From: CAVQBP01 sp963848195
GTDB lineage: Bacteria; Bacteroidota; Ignavibacteria; Ignavibacteriales; Ignavibacteriaceae
Direction: 5' to 3'
NCBI GenBank assembly: GCA_963848195.1
Contig: CAWKCY010000009.1
Span: forward strand, 744,001-808,000
Length of the DNA: 64,000 bases
Every line of letters begins with the position of its first letter. Positions within the stretch are counted from its first letter, which is position 1. Shown in pieces: positions 8,822-16,450 of this stretch. The position numbers were made by a program, and so were the translations under genes. Under the pieces are notes generated by a model that worked only from the letters and a program-made list of their open reading frames with translations, was not told the origin of the DNA and ran no database searches.

Positions 8822-10196
8822 GTATTTTTATTCCTCCTTCTTGCTGCTTCGGGAGCAAATATCTTTGGCGATGGCGGTGTCCATCTTTCGACCGACGACG
8901 GAGCAAGCTGGAGTGCAGTCAACAACGGCCTCACTAACCGTTATGTGAGCTCGCTGGTCATTTCGGGTTCCAATGTTTTTGCCGGAATTTACAACAACGG
9001 ACTCTTTCTTTCCACCAACAACGGTTCAAACTGGAATGCCGCAGTCGATAGTGGCCTGACCGACTTAAGAATTACTTCACTCGCCGTTGGCGACACCGGC
9101 CTTTTTGCCGCTCCTTATAACGCCGGCGTCTTTCTCTCAACGAATAACGGTAAAAGTTGGAGTCAAGTTCTGTCGAATCGATATGTTTACGCTCTTGCCG
9201 CGTCTGGCAGGAATGTTTTTGCCTCGGAGTATCAAGGAGTATCTGTTTCCAACGATAACGGCGCGAATTGGACATTTGTCACCATCGATTTACCGCCGAA
9301 CGTGATAATTTATTCATACGCCCTGTCTGACTCTATCGTTTTTGCCGGTTCCTACGATGGTGTTTTCCGTTCGACCGACAATGTCTTAAGCTGGACTGGC
9401 GTCAACAACAGTCTGACAGACCTGAATGTTAAGTCTCTTGCTATCTCTGATACAAATCTCTTTGCAGGGACTATCAATGCCGGGGTCTTTCTTTCCACCA
9501 ACATTGGCGCAAGCTGGACTGAGATCAATACCGGGTTAGCGATAACTGATGTACCATCACTTGCCGTAATCGCTGCAAATATATTTGCCGGGAGTTACGG
9601 CAGCGGTGTGTACCGGAAACCCCTGGAAGTGATTGTACCGGTAGAACTCACTTCTTTCAAAGCTGCTGCAAATGGAATGGAAGTTACACTGAACTGGACA
9701 ACTGCAACAGAGCTGAATAACCGGTTATTTGAAATACAAAGAAAAATTGCAAGTAACGATTTTGTTACTATCAGCCGGCTTAAAGGACACGGCACTACAA
9801 CTAATCCAAATCAATATAGTTATGTTGATAAACTGATTAATGGTGGAAAATATTATTATCGGTTGAAGCAAACTGATTTTGATGGTACGTTTGAATACTC
9901 CAGCGAAATTAATGTTGAGGTTAGTGTTCCATATATATTTACACTTGAACAAAACTACCCCAATCCATTCAATCCGGCAACAACAATAAAATACTCAATA
10001 CCCGAACTATCTAATGTTACACTTAAAGTTTACGATATACTTGGTCGTGAAGTTGCAACTTTAGTCAATGGTTCAAAAATCATCGGGTAGTTATGAAATT
10101 AATTTTAATGCTGAAAAATTAGCATCAGGTGTTTACTTTTATAAAGTACAATCCGGGCAGAGAATTCTAATCCGGAAAATGATATTGATGAAATAA
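8822..10196 (+). pseudogene. Truncated, frameshifted beta-propeller T9SS protein
   Basis: The frame is open from 8810 and already encodes propeller repeats (LLAASGANIFGDGGVHLSTDDGASW) without any ATG, so the 5' end with its signal peptide is missing; the first usable start (GTG at 8945) is inside the repeats. Seven or so repeats of the type NVFAG...GVFLSTNNGxSW follow (BNR/YCF48-like sensor blades). From ~9630 the sequence becomes AT-rich and encodes a fibronectin-like segment (PVELTSFKAAANG) and the start of a T9SS tail (QNYPNPFNPATTIKYSIP). At ~10075 one base disturbs the frame: the reading frame ends at 10090 while the rest of the tail (GSYEINFNAEKLASGVYFYKV, ending ILMK) continues in another frame to TAA at 10194-10196. 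The repeat part is markedly more GC-rich than its surroundings, which suggests transfer or a chimeric origin. Confidence 0.75.
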
Positions 10197-10206
10197 GGAA
10201 AACCTT

Positions 10207-10246
10207 CCGGTTACTTTTTGTTTTTACTATTACAAAAAGTAACCGG
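10207..10246 (+). terminator. Rho-independent-type terminator
   Basis: Perfect 14-bp stem (CCGGTTACTTTTTG at 10207-10220 with its complement at 10233-10246), 12-base loop, followed by TCTTTTCC. It lies 10 bases after the stop of the preceding T9SS pseudogene. Confidence 0.8.
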
Positions 10247-10297
10247 TCTTTTCCAAACTAATTACCCCTTATCAACCCAATTCGACTACAAAAAACT

Positions 10298-10334
10298 ATG
10301 AATGACCAATGACCAATGACCATGAATGACCATT
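10298..10334. repeat. Short AATGACC repeat cluster
   Basis: Head-to-tail copies of an AATGACC-type heptamer or octamer. The same motif family, or its complement, recurs at 28020-28107, 57537-57580 and 58027-58128. Confidence 0.7.
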
Positions 10335-10391
10335 TAAGTCGTTTAGCCAACAAAAATAATATCCTTTAAGCTGGACAGGTTCTCCCCTCCG

Positions 10392-11546
10392 CTAATGAGT
10401 GATCTCCTGGTAATTCTGCCATAGCCATTCCAAAGCTTCGGGTAGAGTTTGAAGTTTCACGGCAGAATCGCAATGTCTTGCATTCCGTGCAAATACAAAC
10501 TGATATTCATATCCCTGCATTGCCAGCACTTTTGCCATGTTTTCATTGGCAGCAACCCAATCGTGCATATTATCCCGCATGATATTCGGATTGAACAGAT
10601 CCTGATCGCCTACCTCCATCCAGATTCGCAGAGGTTTACGGGGTGTGTTGGGAATCAGGTTTTCATGATATTCCCAAGCACCATGTGGTGTTTCTGCATT
10701 ATATGGCCATTGTTGGTTGACGTACGTGCCTGAATATGTAAGCACCCGGTGGTAAAGTTCTGGATGATACCACGCCATGGTGAAAGCACATGAACCGCCG
10801 GAACTGCACCCCATCGTCGCTCTGCCATCCGGGTTTTTGGTTAGGGTTACCTGGCATCGTTTTTCAACAAGAGGTAAAACCTCCGCTTCAACAAACTCTG
10901 CATATAGACCCGACATAGTGTCATATTCCAATCCCCGTTCACTCCCCTGTGCATCGCCCCCTCCATTGCTTATCGAAATTGCGATTACGACAGGGATCCG
11001 GTTTTGCGCAATCAGATTATCCAGCGCCCTGAATAACACAGTGTCAGGTCCATCTGCTCCAACAATGAACGGTGCAGCTGTATCAGGGACATATTGCTTT
11101 GGAACATAAACGGCTACATGACGGATGTAAGATGCCGGGTGGCTGGTTGTAACTACCAGTTTAGCCGGATCCGACGAGTCCACTGTACCGAAAGTATTTT
11201 TGTCTCGTGCTATTCCGGGATAAATTTTGCTGTCAATTGAATTCATGACGAAATCATAACGCGTTCCCTTTGGTACGCTCATTTCCTCGCTCACTTCCGG
11301 AACCGGGTTATGAGTCGGACCAATGATAAAATTTCCATTAGCATTTAAGGGTGGAATCACTCCGTCAGGCAGTTCTGTTGACGCAGCATATCCGGGAGTA
11401 TGAGGATTGCGAATTGGTGGTATAGGACGATTTATTGCAGTTATAACCGAATCAGACTCCTGAGTGATTATTGGATTTGCATATGACACCAAATTCAACA
11501 TCGAGTAGAATATCATAACTCCGGTGATTGTCTTAGCTATTTTCAT
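10392..11546 (-). CDS. Secreted alpha/beta-hydrolase, enterochelin esterase-like
   Basis: 384 residues with signal peptide (MKIAKTITGVMIFYSMLNLVSYAN). Residues ~90-370 form an esterase D/Fes-type alpha/beta-hydrolase: nucleophile elbow GCSSGG (Ser near 246), acidic residue in EVGDQDLF and catalytic His in NARHCDSA. The upstream strand AVYVPKQYVPDTAAPFIVGADG fits the fold. Proteins like this hydrolyse ester bonds in siderophores, feruloyl or acetyl esters of polysaccharides; the exact substrate is not readable. An AGAGGA Shine-Dalgarno lies 5-10 bases before the ATG at 11546. It stands alone, between the T9SS pseudogene and the divergent YCII/sigma pair, so it is probably monocistronic. Confidence 0.88.
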   Translation of the reverse strand: MKIAKTITGVMIFYSMLNLVSYANPIITQESDSVITAINRPIPPIRNPHTPGYAASTELPDGVIPPLNANGNFIIGPTHNPVPEVSEEMSVPKGTRYDFVMNSIDSKIYPGIARDKNTFGTVDSSDPAKLVVTTSHPASYIRHVAVYVPKQYVPDTAAPFIVGADGPDTVLFRALDNLIAQNRIPVVIAISISNGGGDAQGSERGLEYDTMSGLYAEFVEAEVLPLVEKRCQVTLTKNPDGRATMGCSSGGSCAFTMAWYHPELYHRVLTYSGTYVNQQWPYNAETPHGAWEYHENLIPNTPRKPLRIWMEVGDQDLFNPNIMRDNMHDWVAANENMAKVLAMQGYEYQFVFARNARHCDSAVKLQTLPEALEWLWQNYQEITH

Positions 11547-11763
11547 AATATCCTCTATAATATAATATTGAATTTATTGCATGAAATATTTTTCACAAAT
11601 TTAAATATGTTGAATCCGATTTTATTTCGCAAATATTAATCATCGGTTCATAGGTTAAAGCCTGTCCAATTTTCTAAGTCTCAATCATTTTAGGTATGTA
11701 ATTCAGACACTCGTTGTCAGGAAGACATTTTATATATTTGAGCAATAAATAAGGAAATCAAAA

Positions 11764-12105
11764 ATGAGAGAATTCATATTATTATTCAGACAGCCAAGTT
11801 ATGATTATAGTAATGCATCACCAAAAGAAATGCAGGCACTTGCAAAAAAATGGAAAGATTGGTGGCAAAACATTGACAGTCAGGGAAAATTAGCAAGCAG
11901 AGGTCCTCGGCTTGCTTCTGAAGGCAAGGTTCTAAAACCTAACGGCCTCATAACTGACGGCCCTTTTGTCGAAATCCGGGAAATCCTTGGCAGCTTTATT
12001 ATTGTAAAAGCCGAAAACCTTGAGGATGCCGTAACATTGGCTCACGGATGCCCTGCCCTTGATCAAGGCGGAAGTGTTGAGGTCAGACCAGTGTATAATA
12101 GTTAA
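11764..12105 (+). CDS. YCII-related (DGPF) protein
   Basis: 113 residues, a single YCII/YciI-like ferredoxin-fold domain. The family hallmark DGPF appears as LITDGPFVEIREILGSF (residues ~60-75), with MREFILLFR at the N-terminus and VEVRPV at the C-terminus. Proteins of this class are encoded next to ECF42 sigma factors across bacteria and may be targets or partners of them; their activity is uncertain. The stop lies 22 bases before the likely start of the sigma factor. Start is ATG 11764 after AAGGAAATCAAAA. Confidence 0.92.
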   Translation: MREFILLFRQPSYDYSNASPKEMQALAKKWKDWWQNIDSQGKLASRGPRLASEGKVLKPNGLITDGPFVEIREILGSFIIVKAENLEDAVTLAHGCPALDQGGSVEVRPVYNS

Positions 12106-12127
12106 ATCTAAAAGTGTGCTTATATCA

Positions 12128-13381
12128 ATGGAAAATGGAAATGAATTTTTAAAGCATTTATTCCAGAAGGAATTTTCTAAAATGGTTGCTGTTATCAGTA
12201 AGCTATACGGTTTACAGCACATTGAAACTGCTGAAGATATAGTAAGTGAAACTTTTTTCCTTGCAGCAGAAACATGGGGTATGAAAGGTATACCGGAAAA
12301 TCCGGCTGCATGGCTTTATACTGTTGCTAAAAATAAAACGCTCTATTATTTTAGAAGAAATAAAATTTATAAGGAGAAAATAGTTCCTGAAATAATTTCT
12401 AAGCAGGAAGAGAATCAGGAAAAGGAAGAATTGGATTTTTCGCTGCAAAACATCAAAGACAGCCAGTTACAAATGTTGTTCGCCGTTTGCAATCCTATTA
12501 TTGCCGGTGAAGCTCAGATTGGTCTGGCTTTGCGTATTCTCTGCGGTTTTGGCATAGATGAAATTGCTGAAGCATTTTTATCGAACAAAGAAACCATCAA
12601 TAAAAGATTGTTCAGAGCTAAAGAGAAATTACGAAATGAAAATGTAAAGATGGAAATGCCCCCTGAAAATGAAATTTCTAATCGAATGGATAACGTCCTA
12701 CGAATTATTTATCTGCTTTTCAACGAAGGCTATTACTCAAGGACACAAAATCAAATTTTACAGAAAGATTTTTGCCTCGAAGCATTGCGTCTCGGACTTC
12801 TTCTTACGGAATATGAAAGAACTAACCTTCCAAAAACTAACGCATTAATTGCACTAATGTGTTTCCATGCCTCCAGGTTCAATGCAAGGCAAAAAGATGG
12901 TGAATTTATGATTCTATATGATGAACAGAATAAAGAATTGTGGGATACTGATTTAATAAATCAGGGTATCCGTTTTTTAGATATTTCTGCATGCGGAAAT
13001 GAAATAAGTACATACCATCTGGAAGCAAGAATTGCTTATTTGCATTGTATAAAAGAAAACACAAAGTTTTCTTTTAGAGCAGAATGGAACAAATGGGAAG
13101 AAATTCTGCAATTGTATGATAAGCTTTTGGAATTTAATTATTCACCAAGCGTTGTACTTAATAGAATATACGCTCTTTATAAAGTAATGGGATCTAGTAT
13201 TGCTTTGGATGAGGCAGAAAAATTAAATTATGAAAATAATCATTTTTATAATTTACTTCTTGGTAAACTTTATCAAAGTATTGATAAAGAAAAAGCCAAA
13301 ATATATTATCAAAAAGCTTACACTCTAGCTAAAACTCTAACTGAAAAGCAAAATATCCAGGAAAAAATTAATGATTTATAA
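12128..13381 (+). CDS. ECF42-type RNA polymerase sigma factor with C-terminal helical (TPR-like) extension
   Basis: Chosen start ATG 12128 gives 417 residues; an earlier in-frame ATG at 12059 would overlap the DGPF gene and adds a tail with no family similarity. Residues ~1-80 are sigma region 2 (ETAEDIVSETFFLAAETW, then WLYTVAKNKTLYYFRR); residues ~125-185 are region 4 with the helix-turn-helix (FGIDEIAEAFLSNKETINKRLFRAKEKL). The long C-terminus beginning LRIIYLLFNEGYYS is the DUF6596/TPR-like extension typical of the ECF42 group, which is thought to control activity instead of an anti-sigma factor. Neighbouring DGPF (11764) and VOC (13474) genes are the usual ECF42 context. Regulon and signal are not known. 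Confidence 0.9.
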   Translation: MENGNEFLKHLFQKEFSKMVAVISKLYGLQHIETAEDIVSETFFLAAETWGMKGIPENPAAWLYTVAKNKTLYYFRRNKIYKEKIVPEIISKQEENQEKEELDFSLQNIKDSQLQMLFAVCNPIIAGEAQIGLALRILCGFGIDEIAEAFLSNKETINKRLFRAKEKLRNENVKMEMPPENEISNRMDNVLRIIYLLFNEGYYSRTQNQILQKDFCLEALRLGLLLTEYERTNLPKTNALIALMCFHASRFNARQKDGEFMILYDEQNKELWDTDLINQGIRFLDISACGNEISTYHLEARIAYLHCIKENTKFSFRAEWNKWEEILQLYDKLLEFNYSPSVVLNRIYALYKVMGSSIALDEAEKLNYENNHFYNLLLGKLYQSIDKEKAKIYYQKAYTLAKTLTEKQNIQEKINDL

Positions 13382-13473
13382 TATTAATATGTCCAGTTTC
13401 CTCAATCTTAGTCATTATAATAGCGTAGTTCAAAAAAATATTAAAGATAAATTAATATAGAAAGGAATCGATT

Positions 13474-13857
13474 ATGCAAGCAGTCAAAAAACTCATGATG
13501 CTCGCCGTAGTTGTGAGCGACATGCCTAAAGCAAAAGCTTTTTACGCAGACAAACTTGGTTTGAATGTAGCAACAGATTACCGCCAGGATGACGACCATT
13601 GGTGGGTTTCCCTAACTCTTCCTGAAGGCGGAGTTACTATTACACTTACCACCTATAAAGATAATGCGAATCCCGGCAGGGTGACTCTATGGTTTGCAGC
13701 TTCTGATATTACCGTAGCTCACAAGGAGCTTAGCGATAAGGGAGTCAATGTCAGTAAAATCGGAGACGACCTGCATGGTCCCGGCTCAGGTGTAAAATGG
13801 TTTAATTTCAAGGACCCTGACGGCAACCTGCTACATCTTGAACAGGCGGGTATTTAA
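13474..13857 (+). CDS. VOC superfamily (glyoxalase/bleomycin resistance-like) protein
   Basis: 127 residues forming two beta-alpha-beta-beta-beta modules of the vicinal oxygen chelate fold: KLMMLAVVVSDMPKAKAFYADKLGL at the start and HGPGSGVKWFNFKDPDGNLLHLEQ at the end, where the Glu in HLEQ is the usual metal ligand. Members act as lyases, dioxygenases or drug-binding proteins; nothing here fixes the substrate. A clear AAAGGAA precedes the ATG. It is 92 bases downstream of the ECF42 sigma factor and co-directional with it and the DGPF gene, a frequent association that suggests regulation by that sigma factor. Confidence 0.9.
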   Translation: MQAVKKLMMLAVVVSDMPKAKAFYADKLGLNVATDYRQDDDHWWVSLTLPEGGVTITLTTYKDNANPGRVTLWFAASDITVAHKELSDKGVNVSKIGDDLHGPGSGVKWFNFKDPDGNLLHLEQAGI

Positions 13858-13941
13858 AATAGTCTCATGGAAAAAGAACACCTTTAGGTGTGAAATATTA
13901 TTAACTGGATAAATAAAATAACAATCAAATCCCCTTGTTAC

Positions 13942-14241
13942 GGGGCTGTCCTAAAAGTAATATTGTCATTCTGAGACCTTTAAAAAGGCTTTGCCTTTAA
14001 TAATTAAATTAGTGACATACTCTGTTTTGTCATTCTGAACGGAACGAAGTGGAGCGCCTGTCCCACTTTGCGGGAAAGAATCTCCCGCTCCATTACTTGT
14101 AACCATAATGATGTCACTAGCAGCGGTAGTGACCTGTCCCTTTGGGAAGAATCTCAAAATTAGATTAAAAATTGAGATTCTTCATCCCGATTTTATCGGG
14201 AACCTTCAGAATGATAAAAAAGGTACTTTTCGGACAGCCCC
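13942..14241. mobile_element. MITE-like 300-bp element with terminal inverted repeats
   Basis: The ends are imperfect inverted repeats: GGGGCTGTCC then AAAAGTAA at 13942, and AAAGGTACTTTT then GGACAGCCCC ending at 14241. The interior carries the dispersed GTCATTCTGA/AAGAATCTC palindromes in both orientations and no real gene. It sits just upstream of the SIR2 cluster. No transposase is encoded, so it would depend on one elsewhere; target duplications were not clear. Confidence 0.55.
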
Positions 14242-14321
14242 GCTCTTAATCTTCCCTATTAGATATTAAATATATTTTATTAAATTAATAAATCTTTTTA
14301 ACAATCTTTTGGGAGAATGAA

Positions 14322-15221
14322 ATGCCTGACACCATCAAAGATGAAGATTGGGACCTGCTTTTAGATAGAATTAAGAATGGACAGTGCACACCATTTATTG
14401 GAGCCGGGGCTTCGTACGGAACTCTGCCGTTAGGATCTGAAATTGCTAAAAGATGGGCTGACGAAAATAAATATCCTTTCAAAAGCTCAAATACTGATCT
14501 TGCCCGCGTTTCTCAATTTTTAGCTATAGTAAAGGACGGCTTGTATCCGAAAGAAAAAATAGTGGAAGAATTCAAACAAAAACAGCATCCGGATTTCTCA
14601 GATCCGGAAAATCCTCATGCCCTTTTAGCAGATTTTCCTTTACCCATTTATGTAACAACAAATTATGACAGCTTTCTTTCGGATGCTTTAATAAATAGGA
14701 ACCGTAATCCAAAATTAGAAATATGCCGCTGGAATCAAGCTATAAAAAATAAAATCAAAAAATCTATATTTGATGATCGTCACTATGTCCCTTCAAAAGA
14801 AAATCCGGTTGTGTATCATCTTCACGGCCAGTTAGATTATTTAGAATCTTTGGTTCTTACCGAAGATGACTATTTAGATTTTCTTATTAATATTTCGGGT
14901 AATGCCAGAATAATTCCTAATGCTATTCAAGAAGCATTTGCTACAAGTTCTCTCTTATTTATCGGTTATAAACTTGCCGATGTAAATTTCCGGGTTTTAC
15001 TCAGAAGTATAGGAGGTCGTTTCGGCAATAACCAAAAAAGATCGGGTATCTCCGTTCAACTGGTCTCTTTGGAAGAAATTATTTCTGAAGAGCAAAAAGA
15101 AAAGGCTCAAGAGTATCTGAATCAATACTTCCAGGAACTAAAACTAAAAGTCTTCTGGGGAACAGCAGCAGATTTTACTAAGGAATTAAGAAAACGCTGG
15201 GAGGAGCTAAATGGAAAATAA
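14322..15221 (+). CDS. SIR2-like NADase-type effector (stand-alone SIR2_2 domain)
   Basis: 299 residues, essentially one SIR2-like domain. Visible motifs in order: CTPFIGAGASYG (NAD-binding loop, ~25-36), PIYVTTNYDSFL (the TNYD catalytic Asn region, ~108), VVYHLHGQLD (catalytic His, ~168) and SLLFIGYKLADVNFRVLL (~210-228). The zinc cysteines of true sirtuins are absent, as in SIR2 effectors of prokaryotic defence systems (Thoeris ThsA, DSR, SIR2-STAND/Avs5), which hydrolyse NAD. A GGGAG Shine-Dalgarno precedes ATG 14322. Its last 11 bases overlap the STAND NTPase start, implying translational coupling and a shared complex. By family knowledge and context, this is the likely toxic effector arm of a STAND-controlled system; activity is inferred, not shown. 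Confidence 0.88.
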   Translation: MPDTIKDEDWDLLLDRIKNGQCTPFIGAGASYGTLPLGSEIAKRWADENKYPFKSSNTDLARVSQFLAIVKDGLYPKEKIVEEFKQKQHPDFSDPENPHALLADFPLPIYVTTNYDSFLSDALINRNRNPKLEICRWNQAIKNKIKKSIFDDRHYVPSKENPVVYHLHGQLDYLESLVLTEDDYLDFLINISGNARIIPNAIQEAFATSSLLFIGYKLADVNFRVLLRSIGGRFGNNQKRSGISVQLVSLEEIISEEQKEKAQEYLNQYFQELKLKVFWGTAADFTKELRKRWEELNGK

Positions 15222-16359
15222 TTTAATGCCGTATATTGGTCCCCGCTTTTTTGAGAAAAAAGACAAAGACTTATTTTTCGGTAGAGAATATGAAACAAGA
15301 GAACTTTGTTCAATGATTTTTGCTCATAATGTGGTTCTTTGTTACTCCCAATCAGGGGCAGGTAAAACTTCATTAATAAATGCGGGCGTAATACCACGCT
15401 TTGAGAAAGAAGAATTCGATGTTTTACCTGTTGCTAGGGTCAGCGGGCAAATTCCAAAAGATTTAAATCCAAAGAATATTTACATTTTTAATGCTTTGTT
15501 TAACTGGAGTAGTCAGGAAACTCTGCAAAAATTAATCTCTATTTCAATTAACGATTTTTTAGAGGAAAGAAAAGAACTGAATAAACCTGATACTCCATCG
15601 TTAATTATTTTTGACCAATTTGAAGAACTATTTACTCATTACCAGGAAAGATGGACTGAAAGAGGAGACTTTTTTGAACAGGTGGTTGAATCATTGGATA
15701 ACAATCCCCTATTGAGAATAGTTTTTGTAATGAGAGAAGATTATATCGCATACTTTGATCCGTTTACTTCATTATTTCCAAATAATCTTAATATACGCTT
15801 CAGACTCGAAAGAATGGATAAGGAAGCTGCAATAAGTGCTGTTATTGATCCCGCTAAAAAAGCAAATAAAGAATACATTCCTGGCGCTGCGGAATATTTA
15901 GTAGATGAACTTTTAAAAACTAAAGTAAATACTGCTCAAGGTGAAACAATAACTATAATTGGAGAATATATAGAGCCTGTGCAGCTTCAGGTTGTGTGTC
16001 AGAATTTATGGTCCCAGCTTCCTAAAGACACAAATAAAATTACCAAAGAATATGTTCAAGAAATAGGAAGCGTTGATGACGCTTTAAGAAGATTTTATGA
16101 GCAGGTTATCAGTACGATAGTGAATTCAGACAAAATTAAAGAGAAAAAGCTTCGGTACTGGTTTGAAGACAAATTATTAACTTCCACCGGAACGCGAAGC
16201 ACAGTTTTTCGGGGTCCCAAAGAAACAGGCGGAATGCCGAATGATATGATAGACGAACTACAGCGTAAATATCTTATTAGATCCGAATGGAGATCGGGGG
16301 GGCAATGGTATGAATTAATTCATGACAGCTTAATAAAGGTTATACAAGGACTCAAATAA
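15211..16359 (+). CDS. STAND-class P-loop NTPase (nSTAND1-like), probably N-terminal half of a STAND-TPR protein
   Basis: 382 residues. After a short lead (MPYIGPRFFEKKDKDLFFGREYE) comes a P-loop NTPase: Walker A SQSGAGKTSL (~50), Walker B SLIIFDQFEELF (~130), a RVVFVMRED-type sensor strand (IVFVMREDY, ~175), followed by winged-helix-like C-terminal NTPase segments (VQLQVVCQNLW, ~270; RSGGQWYELIHDSLIKVI, ~370). This pattern matches novel STAND NTPases, oligomerising switches that act in defence and programmed cell death. A GGAGG site overlaps the end of the SIR2 gene. At the 3' end the protein stops within QGLK-TAA, but the +1 frame continues directly into TPR sequence (see next entry); removing one G near 16348 would read IQDSNKIFNENLK and fuse the two. 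In Avs-type systems the STAND is joined to a TPR-like sensor, so this break is likely secondary. Confidence 0.85.
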   Translation: MENNLMPYIGPRFFEKKDKDLFFGREYETRELCSMIFAHNVVLCYSQSGAGKTSLINAGVIPRFEKEEFDVLPVARVSGQIPKDLNPKNIYIFNALFNWSSQETLQKLISISINDFLEERKELNKPDTPSLIIFDQFEELFTHYQERWTERGDFFEQVVESLDNNPLLRIVFVMREDYIAYFDPFTSLFPNNLNIRFRLERMDKEAAISAVIDPAKKANKEYIPGAAEYLVDELLKTKVNTAQGETITIIGEYIEPVQLQVVCQNLWSQLPKDTNKITKEYVQEIGSVDDALRRFYEQVISTIVNSDKIKEKKLRYWFEDKLLTSTGTRSTVFRGPKETGGMPNDMIDELQRKYLIRSEWRSGGQWYELIHDSLIKVIQGLK

Positions 16360-16450
16360 GATTTTTAATGAAAATTTAAAAACTGAGATCGATCAACTTC
16401 ATCAAAGGGGTATATTAAATTATAATCATAAAGAATATGAAAAAGCGATA

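Noticed and set aside
12059..12127. Upstream start of the sigma factor at 12059
   Set aside because: It would overlap the DGPF gene by 47 bases and adds 23 residues without family similarity.
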